Assembly: GCA_002422955.1 (NCBI GenBank)
Contig: DITY01000116.1
Coordinates: 11,969-30,580 of the forward strand
Direction: 5' to 3'
DNA length: 18,612 nt
DNA from: Planctomycetaceae bacterium UBA6172
Lineage (GTDB): Bacteria > Planctomycetota > Planctomycetia > Pirellulales > Pirellulaceae
Below the pieces are notes generated by a model. The model made no database searches. It was not told where the DNA came from and saw only the letters and a program-made list of their open reading frames with translations. Shown here one piece after another: positions 13,803 through 18,612 of this stretch. Position 1 is the stretch's first letter, and each line of letters opens with the position of its first letter. The translations under genes were made by a program, and so were the position numbers.

Positions 13803-16486
13803 CGCCAACCTCCGATCACATAATGGATGCTGTCGACCAGCGTCGCGTCGGGCACGGCGACACAGTCTTCACTGACGTCCGCGATCGCCAAGAACATCCC
13901 GCGCGGCAGCCGCGACTGGGTTTGCAGGTTCTCCCGGAGCCACCATTCGACATCGCCTTCCGGCGACCCGGCCCGCGCCGTCGGGAGCGAATAGCGGAGC
14001 GGATAGCTCGCACTCAAGAGCGCGCTCAGGTCGAACCGCGAGGAGGTGAGCGACGAATTGCCGGTCGCCGCGTTCTGGGCCACCGGCATTTGTCGCGAGT
14101 ACCGCTCACCCACCGCCATCGATGCCGCGTCCTCAGCCAGTTTCGTGGCCGCCACGGTTTCGCCGGCAGTCAAACGCTCGACGAACCAGTAATCGCCAGC
14201 CAAATCGCGGAGGATGATTTCGCGCAGCGGAATCGTCAAGTCGCTGCGGAGCGAACCGGCTTCCGACCGAGGTACCGCTTCGTCAACCACAGCCTCGGCC
14301 GCCGGCGCTGGCGCAGGCTCGGCCGCCGGCGTCGCAAGCCAAGTCAGCCCGCCCTTGAACTCGAGCGGCTGATAGGCGACGAATTGCCGTTGTTGGCGCG
14401 AAGGAAAAAAGCCGCCGGTGAACTGGAGCGACGCGTCGCCGAGCACGACCGTCCCCTGCGGATTGGGGTCGTTGCCAAGCAGTTGCGACCAATTCGCGAA
14501 CTGGCCGGGGTAGTACGGTTCGACCCGCGCGTCCCGCGGAAATCGCAAACCGCCGGCCGTGCGGAGCCCGGAAAAGTAGGTCGACCGCCAATACCGCGCC
14601 GCGTTTCCCTGATCGTCGCAGAGCCAGGTGACTTGCCGAATTCGGGCCGTGGTCCCCAAGCCGTCGGCAACCAGCCCGTAGACGAACAACGCCGCGGTGG
14701 TCAACGCGGCGAGCAGCGGCGCGACCAGAAACATCAGATGCACGCGGCCCATGCGATTGAGCGTGCGATAGGCGACCGGCCCGACAAGGATCACGAACAG
14801 CGTCAGCAGCCCGAGGAAGGTGTAAATCGGGGGCTGCGCGACCCCGGGGATGGTCCAGTTCCAGAACCGCGAATCGCCGACGATCGGATCGACGCCGCGG
14901 CGGATGACGGTCGAGACCCCCGGGCCGGAAACCATCAACATCGACTGCCATTGGCTGAAGCTGCCCGGAATGCTCCCGTCACGGCCGCAACAGATCACCC
15001 GACCAAAACCGACTGGCAACAGCTGGATGTCGGTCTCGACCAGCCCGTCTTCCAAATCGATCAGCCAGCGTGGTTCCATCGTCTGTTCCGAAAACTCGGT
15101 GAAGCGTCGAAGGTTTTCGAACAGGTCGCGGCGGAAGCGAAGGTTGCCCTCGAAATAAAGACCCTCATTTAAAGCGAGTCCCACCAGTCGGGAAGAACCT
15201 TCCAAGGGAAATCGGATCTCGCCGGTCGTCGGGTCGGGAAACACGCGGGCCGAGGCCATCGCCTGAATCAGCGGGCTGCCGGCGATCACCTCCCTCGCCA
15301 TTGCGGGCGCCTCGCCAGCCATGATCGCCGACTCCAACGCCGCCGCGTCCACCTGCTCCTCGTCCACCCCAGGCGGGTCGGGCGGAAAAATCGTCGTCCC
15401 GAAATGTTCCGCGACCCGCGCGATGGCGGGCGTTTCGAGCAACCACAGCGTGCCGCCGCACCGCAGGTGCTCGGTGAGCGCCTGGGCCGCCGCGGGGTTC
15501 TGTTCGGCTAACGCTCGCAACGTGTGCCAACTCGTCGCCCAGATTTGACGCCCCTCGAACCCGAGCCAATGAGCGGGCAATTCCTCGATCGTGACGTAAG
15601 TCAGGCCCGCCAATTCGCCGAACTCACGGAGCACGGCCAAGCGATTCTCGGGCGAGGCGATCATCGGCAGGCGAGACATTTCGGGAGCCAACCCCACCAG
15701 CAACACCCGCAAGTCCTCGACGTCATCCGCGGTCTGAGCCGCCCGCATCGGCACCCTGCCCGGCGCGGCGATCCAGCCGCACTGCCCGATGTTCGAATCG
15801 ACCCAATCGGACTCCGTTCTCCCGAGATCAAATCGTGAATAGCTGCGGCTGTCGCGGGAACCCAAGTCGCCAGCGTATCCGCCGATCGGCTGCCCCGCTT
15901 CCCAGACCGACAGGTTCATGGAACCGCCGAGAAACCACTTGGGAAGGTAATGAACTTGATCGAACCGCGAACCGCCGACCGGCAGCTTGACCGTCAACTC
16001 ATAGTTCGCGGCGCGGCCCGAGGGGGCGACGCTAGCCGGCGCGAAGGCGAGCCGGATCGACAGCAGGCGATCCTCCGGAAACTTAGCCCCCGTCGGCGTG
16101 ATGATGACGCGGAGCGCCAGCGTGCCGAACCGGGACATCTCGCCATGCTCCGCGACCAAGCGAAACCCGGCCGGAGCCGTCCCGCGAACCGGCAGACGGA
16201 TCCCGCCACCGTTCAAGGCCGGTCCGCTCAGGTTCCCCGCGTTGGCCAGGTTCGTGTCGACCGGGTTCGTGTCGACCGGGTTCGTGTCGAACGCCGCGCC
16301 GAGCTGCAAGCTGGGTCCCGATGTGGGGTTCGGGACGGGGGTCGATGCTGGCGGCTGACCTGCGGCATTGCCCGTGGCCAACACAAGTAGCGTCAGACCG
16401 AGCGACAAACCGACGGCCAGCCCTCGTCGCCACGGGGCAGGCCGCTGGCGTGGCAGCGCAGAATCCGGAATGAAAAGTTGATCCAC
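13799..16486 (-). CDS. Large membrane protein encoded with the ABC exporter (function unknown)
   Basis: This 895-aa protein is first in the ABC operon. Residues 21-43 are a signal peptide or anchor (GLAVGLSLGLTLLVLATG). A Pro/Asn/Gly-rich stretch with a VDTNP repeat (66-79) follows, then a soluble region to about 550 with beta-rich and alpha/beta-like parts (for example LRVLLVGL, LRCGGTLWLLETP). Two membrane helices come at about 554-574 (YTFLGLLTLFVILVGPVAY) and 582-606, joined by RTLNRMGRVH; this LVGPVxY-plus-second-helix arrangement recurs in proteins encoded beside ABC transporters in other bacteria. A C-terminal soluble domain covers 610-895. The start is GTG at 16486 with a weak ribosome-binding site, so a somewhat later start is possible. 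The ATGA overlap with the ATPase suggests it is a stoichiometric partner, perhaps a substrate-binding or gating component. I do not recognise the family. Confidence 0.8.
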   Translation of the reverse strand: MDQLFIPDSALPRQRPAPWRRGLAVGLSLGLTLLVLATGNAAGQPPASTPVPNPTSGPSLQLGAAFDTNPVDTNPVDTNLANAGNLSGPALNGGGIRLPVRGTAPAGFRLVAEHGEMSRFGTLALRVIITPTGAKFPEDRLLSIRLAFAPASVAPSGRAANYELTVKLPVGGSRFDQVHYLPKWFLGGSMNLSVWEAGQPIGGYAGDLGSRDSRSYSRFDLGRTESDWVDSNIGQCGWIAAPGRVPMRAAQTADDVEDLRVLLVGLAPEMSRLPMIASPENRLAVLREFGELAGLTYVTIEELPAHWLGFEGRQIWATSWHTLRALAEQNPAAAQALTEHLRCGGTLWLLETPAIARVAEHFGTTIFPPDPPGVDEEQVDAAALESAIMAGEAPAMAREVIAGSPLIQAMASARVFPDPTTGEIRFPLEGSSRLVGLALNEGLYFEGNLRFRRDLFENLRRFTEFSEQTMEPRWLIDLEDGLVETDIQLLPVGFGRVICCGRDGSIPGSFSQWQSMLMVSGPGVSTVIRRGVDPIVGDSRFWNWTIPGVAQPPIYTFLGLLTLFVILVGPVAYRTLNRMGRVHLMFLVAPLLAALTTAALFVYGLVADGLGTTARIRQVTWLCDDQGNAARYWRSTYFSGLRTAGGLRFPRDARVEPYYPGQFANWSQLLGNDPNPQGTVVLGDASLQFTGGFFPSRQQRQFVAYQPLEFKGGLTWLATPAAEPAPAPAAEAVVDEAVPRSEAGSLRSDLTIPLREIILRDLAGDYWFVERLTAGETVAATKLAEDAASMAVGERYSRQMPVAQNAATGNSSLTSSRFDLSALLSASYPLRYSLPTARAGSPEGDVEWWLRENLQTQSRLPRGMFLAIADVSEDCVAVPDATLVDSIHYVIGGWR
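16249..16293. repeat. 15-bp tandem repeat (three units) in the large membrane protein gene
   Basis: GGTTCGTGTCGACCG occurs at 16249-16263, 16264-16278 and, with one change, 16279-16293. The unit is in frame and, on the minus strand, encodes the repeated (V/F)DTN(P/L) just after the signal peptide of the 895-aa protein. Confidence 0.85.
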
Positions 16487-16545
16487 CGTGTGCCGCTTTC
16501 AAGCCGCGGAGCCGAACCGAACATCGCCGAACCGATAAAGGTCGC

Positions 16546-16563
16546 GTGGATCGAATCATCCAC
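16546..16563. promoter_or_regulatory. Inverted repeat upstream of the ABC operon (candidate operator)
   Basis: GTGGAT (16546-16551) and ATCCAC (16558-16563) are perfect complements around a 6-nt centre. It lies 60-77 nt upstream of the GTG start of the 895-aa protein gene, a usual place for a repressor site. No regulator is encoded nearby, so this is only a candidate. Confidence 0.3.
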
Positions 16564-16697
16564 AACCGACACTCCCGCTATCGTCGTCGAAAAGCATACC
16601 CCTCACAAGCATGGCCTGACGAAGCCGCGCGGCGGAAAACCAGCCAGCCAGCCAGCCTGATCGCGAACCGCTTCATTCGGAACAGTTCCTCAGACCG

Positions 16698-16726
16698 TTG
16701 CATCCGGTACAGACCGGCTGTTTTAT
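16698..16726 (+). promoter_or_regulatory. Candidate promoter for the sigma-factor gene
   Basis: TTGCAT (16698-16703) is followed after 17 nt by TTTTAT (16721-16726). The match to sigma-70 consensus is partial (3/6 and 4/6), but the spacing is ideal and the position fits the sigma-factor gene, leaving a leader of about 210 nt. Confidence 0.35.
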
Positions 16727-16742
16727 CAAGGTTTACAGCCGG
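16714..16742. promoter_or_regulatory. Dyad overlapping the candidate -10 box of the sigma-factor gene
   Basis: CCGGCTGT (16714-16721) and ACAGCCGG (16735-16742) are perfect 8-bp complements around a 13-nt centre. The left arm abuts and the centre covers the TTTTAT element, a placement typical of a repressor operator. As RNA it would be a hairpin with a 13-nt loop. Confidence 0.4.
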
Positions 16743-16837
16743 GCTCCCAGGGCGGACGAAATACCCCGTACGAGGCTATGACCTCGGCCGTTCTCCGTGA
16801 CACCCTCCCCGCGACATCGCCGCCGACCTCCCCAGGC

Positions 16838-16867
16838 CCGCTCCGCCGACATTTGTCGGCGGGGCGG
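16838..16867 (+). other. 13-bp hairpin in the sigma-factor leader
   Basis: CCGCTCCGCCGAC (16838-16850) pairs with GTCGGCGGGGCGG (16855-16867) over an ATTT tetraloop, with one G-U pair. This is the strongest simple hairpin seen in the window, 76 nt upstream of the sigma-factor ATG. There is no T-tract directly after it, so attenuation, RNA stability or a Rho-independent-like stop are all open. Confidence 0.6.
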
Positions 16868-16942
16868 ATCGGTCGCGATTTTCGCCGTCCGGATGCGGCT
16901 CGCACCTCCCGCACAGCTCGCTTGCCGCCGAGATCCGATTCC

Positions 16943-17881
16943 ATGCTTCATCACGACGTATTCACCGCGGACGATCCGTTCCTGTACGACTCGCCACCCG
17001 CCGACCCTGACTCCGAGCTGGTCGCGTCGCGACGGGCCGTTCCCCGCCGGACCACCGGCGCCGCGCAATCACCGCTGGAGATGTACCTGCGGGAGATCAA
17101 TGAAACCGCGCTGTTAACGGCCGACGAGGAGTTGATGCTGGCCGGCGCCATCGCCCGCGGCGACGAGCGGGCGCGGGACCGGATGGTGCGGGCCAATCTG
17201 CGGCTGGTGGTCAACATCGCCCGCGGCTATGCCGGCAAAGGGCTGGGGCTCCAGGACTTGATCGAGGAGGGAAATCTCGGCCTGCTCCGCGCCGTCGAAG
17301 GATTCGACCCCACGATGGGGACGCGGTTCAGCACCTATGCCAGCTACTGGATCAAGCAGTCGATCAAGCGGGCGTTGATCAACAGCGGCAAGACGATCCG
17401 GATCCCGGCCTACATGGTCGAGCTGCTGAGCAAATGGCGGCGGGCCTCCGCGCGGCTGAATGAGGAACTGGGCCGGTCCCCGACCCAGGAAGAGACGGCT
17501 CGCATGCTCGGTCTGCCGCGGAAGAAGCTGCCGATCATCCGCAAGGCGATCCACATCAATAACAACGTGCCGCAGAGCGATCAGTCGGAATCGGGTTGGT
17601 CGCTGGGGGACATCCTGACCGACGAGCGACTGAAGACTCCCGACGAGGCGATGCTCGATCACGACATCCTCCGCCACGCGATGGATCTGCTCGGTTCACT
17701 CGACGATCGCGAAGCCACCGTGCTGAAGCTGCGGTTCGGCCTGGACGGTTTCGAGCCGCACACGCTGAAGGAGATCGGTGCGGAACTGGGATTGACCCGC
17801 GAACGCGTCCGCCAGATCGAAGTCGAGGCGCTGCGGCGGTTGGCGGATGGGCTGACCGACCCCCGCGATCGGGTCCATTGA
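16943..17881 (+). CDS. RNA polymerase sigma factor, RpoD/SigA family (sigma-70)
   Basis: This 312-aa sigma factor directs RNA polymerase to promoters. I chose ATG at 16943 (MLHHDVFTADDPFLYD), because the extra residues from an upstream ATG at 16778 look non-coding. Region 1.2 is at about 43-75 (SPLEMYLREINETALLTADEE), with region 1.1 absent. Region 2 runs 78-148 (NLRLVVNIARGYAGKGL, DLIEEGNLGLLRAVEGFD, FSTYASYWIKQSIKRAL; the last includes the -10 recognition helix). Region 3 is about 150-235. Region 4 is 245-301, with the helix-turn-helix TLKEIGAELGLTRERVRQIE for -35 recognition. The short N-terminus suggests a group 2 or planctomycete primary-like factor. Whether it is the housekeeping sigma cannot be told from this window. 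queA follows after 69 nt. Confidence 0.93.
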   Translation: MLHHDVFTADDPFLYDSPPADPDSELVASRRAVPRRTTGAAQSPLEMYLREINETALLTADEELMLAGAIARGDERARDRMVRANLRLVVNIARGYAGKGLGLQDLIEEGNLGLLRAVEGFDPTMGTRFSTYASYWIKQSIKRALINSGKTIRIPAYMVELLSKWRRASARLNEELGRSPTQEETARMLGLPRKKLPIIRKAIHINNNVPQSDQSESGWSLGDILTDERLKTPDEAMLDHDILRHAMDLLGSLDDREATVLKLRFGLDGFEPHTLKEIGAELGLTRERVRQIEVEALRRLADGLTDPRDRVH

Positions 17882-17912
17882 CGTCGGGCTGATCGGCGTG
17901 CTCGAATCGACC

Positions 17913-17939
17913 GCTCGTTTCTGACCCGAGCCGGTTTTT
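17913..17939 (+). terminator. Weak intrinsic-terminator candidate after the sigma-factor gene
   Basis: GCTCG (17913-17917) pairs with CGAGC (17927-17931) over a 9-nt loop, followed by CGG and five T (17935-17939). The stem is short and the element abuts the queA ribosome-binding site, so it may not terminate efficiently. Confidence 0.25.
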
Positions 17940-17950
17940 GAGGACGCCGC

Positions 17951-18612
17951 ATGAGCGAGATGGACCGTTACGATTTCGATCTGCCCAAGGAATTGATCGC
18001 GCAGCACCCCCGCCCCAATCGCGTCGACGCGCGGCTGATGCTGGTCGACCGGCGCAGCGGCCAGATCGAACATCACCACGTCCGGGATCTCGGCGAACTC
18101 CTGCACCGCGGCGACGCGTTGGTGATGAACAACAGCCGCGTCATCCCGGCCCGAATGGTCGGTTTCCGGGTTCAAACCCGTGGCCGCTGGCAGGGGCTGT
18201 TTCTGGCGGAAGACGCCGAGACGGGCATCTGGGAAGTGCTCGCGAAAACCCGAGGCACGCTGGTGCCCGGCGAGCGGATCATGATCGAAGATCGCCAGGG
18301 CCGCGAGGCGATGACGTTGGAATGCGTGCGGAAGGCCGAAGGGGGTCGGTGGTGGGTCAAACCCGAGCAGCCCGGTCGGGCTTTCGAGCTGCTGGAACGG
18401 TTCGGTCGCGTCCCGCTGCCGCCCTACATCCGTGACGGCCAGATGGTCGATTCCGACCTGCGCGATTACCAGACGGTCTACGCCAGCCGTCCCGGCAGCG
18501 TCGCGGCGCCGACCGCGGGGCTGCATTTCACGGAACCGCTGCTGCACCAATTGAGCGCCCTCGGGATCGGGATCACGGCGGTGACCCTGCATGTCGGGAT
18601 CGGCACCTTTCG
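17951..18612 (+). CDS. queA: S-adenosylmethionine:tRNA ribosyltransferase-isomerase (truncated by window edge)
   Basis: This is the first 220 codons of QueA, which transfers and isomerises the ribosyl part of S-adenosylmethionine onto 7-aminomethyl-7-deazaguanine in tRNA to make epoxyqueuosine. The start is ATG at 17951 with GAGGA 6 nt upstream. Landmarks are YDFDLPKELIAQHP (7-20), ARLMLVDR (27-34), MNNSRVIPARM (59-69), WEVLAKTRGTLVPGE (94-108), RVPLPPYI (153-160), YQTVYASRPGSVAAPTAGLH (173-192) and VTLHVGIGTF (211-220), all typical of the family. QueA is about 340-350 residues, so over a third is beyond the right edge. It may share a transcript with the sigma factor upstream, but no queuosine gene is seen nearby. 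Confidence 0.97.
   Translation, partial: MSEMDRYDFDLPKELIAQHPRPNRVDARLMLVDRRSGQIEHHHVRDLGELLHRGDALVMNNSRVIPARMVGFRVQTRGRWQGLFLAEDAETGIWEVLAKTRGTLVPGERIMIEDRQGREAMTLECVRKAEGGRWWVKPEQPGRAFELLERFGRVPLPPYIRDGQMVDSDLRDYQTVYASRPGSVAAPTAGLHFTEPLLHQLSALGIGITAVTLHVGIGTF

Larger units (their letters stand above)
16487..16942. promoter_or_regulatory. 456-nt divergent control region between the ABC operon and the sigma-factor gene
   Basis: No gene is supported here. From left to right it holds an inverted repeat GTGGAT-CGAATC-ATCCAC (16546-16563) about 60 nt upstream of the ABC operon start, a (CAGC)4 run (16641-16656), a dyad GGAAC-A-GTTCC (16679-16689), a promoter-like pair TTGCAT/TTTTAT (16698-16726), a dyad overlapping the -10 (16714-16742), and a strong hairpin (16838-16867). 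An in-frame ATG at 16778 would extend the sigma factor by 55 residues of Arg/Pro-rich sequence unlike the family, so I leave the region non-coding. Confidence 0.5.

Noticed and set aside
13823..15172. 449-codon open frame on the plus strand antisense to the 895-aa membrane protein gene
   Set aside because: Its translation is Arg/Pro/Gln-rich with no recognisable motif, as expected for a shadow frame in GC-rich DNA, and the minus-strand gene has clear membrane helices and start/stop overlaps.
16624..16633. Perfect 10-nt palindrome GCCGCGCGGC as an operator
   Set aside because: Pure G/C palindromes of this length are expected by chance in DNA of this composition, and there is no adjacent promoter element.
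16641..16656. (CAGC)4 run as the start of a repeat array or CRISPR-like element
   Set aside because: Only four 4-bp units, no spacers and no further copies; a simple microsatellite.
16778..16942. 55-residue N-terminal extension of the sigma factor
   Set aside because: Arg/Pro/Ser-rich, unlike sigma factors; GAGG is only 2 nt from that ATG; and it would place a 13-bp hairpin inside the coding sequence.

Overview
This 18.6 kb window is ordinary-looking, GC-rich chromosomal DNA, most likely from a planctomycete (Planctomycetota, Pirellulales-like). That assignment is an inference from four things: the gene families present (a double-DUF3467 protein, an ABC ATPase/permease pair encoded behind a very large membrane protein, an alginate-export-type porin, and a short-N-terminus RpoD-family sigma factor), frequent GTG/TTG starts, weak Shine-Dalgarno sites, and scattered small operons. 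I see no rRNA, tRNA, CRISPR array, transposase, phage gene or integration site.

Layout. 1-1062 (-): 5' part of carB, running off the left edge. 1287-2171 (-): inositol-monophosphatase-family phosphatase. 2393-3430 (+): Tas-like aldo/keto reductase, convergent with 3446-4930 (-), leucyl aminopeptidase pepA. 5188-5817 (+): uracil phosphoribosyltransferase upp. 5818-6065: a strongly structured spacer with several hairpins, leading into 6066-7715 (+), an outer-membrane alginate-export-type porin with a TTG start. 8055-8708 (+): arsenate-reductase/LMW-phosphatase-like protein. 8773-10173 (+): S41 (CtpA-type) protease. 16486-10181 (-): a four-gene unit, read right to left as an 895-aa membrane protein, ABC ATPase, ABC permease and tandem-DUF3467 protein. 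16943-17881 (+): RpoD-family sigma factor with a complex upstream region. 17951-18612 (+): start of queA, running off the right edge.

How the genes relate. carB and upp both serve pyrimidine metabolism but are not adjacent; most of the remaining housekeeping genes are single units. The clear multi-gene module is the ABC cluster: ATPase and permease are joined to the upstream membrane protein by ATGA and TGATG start/stop overlaps, and a protein with two DUF3467 domains joined by a Pro/Ala/Gly linker follows 44 nt later. This is the best candidate for an undescribed system, probably an export or envelope-remodelling complex of unknown substrate.

The most unusual non-coding signals are a 63-nt, 21-bp compound hairpin between upp and the porin gene, and a 13-bp hairpin plus two promoter-proximal dyads ahead of the sigma-factor gene. 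All coordinates and motifs were read by eye; no database search or folding computation was run.
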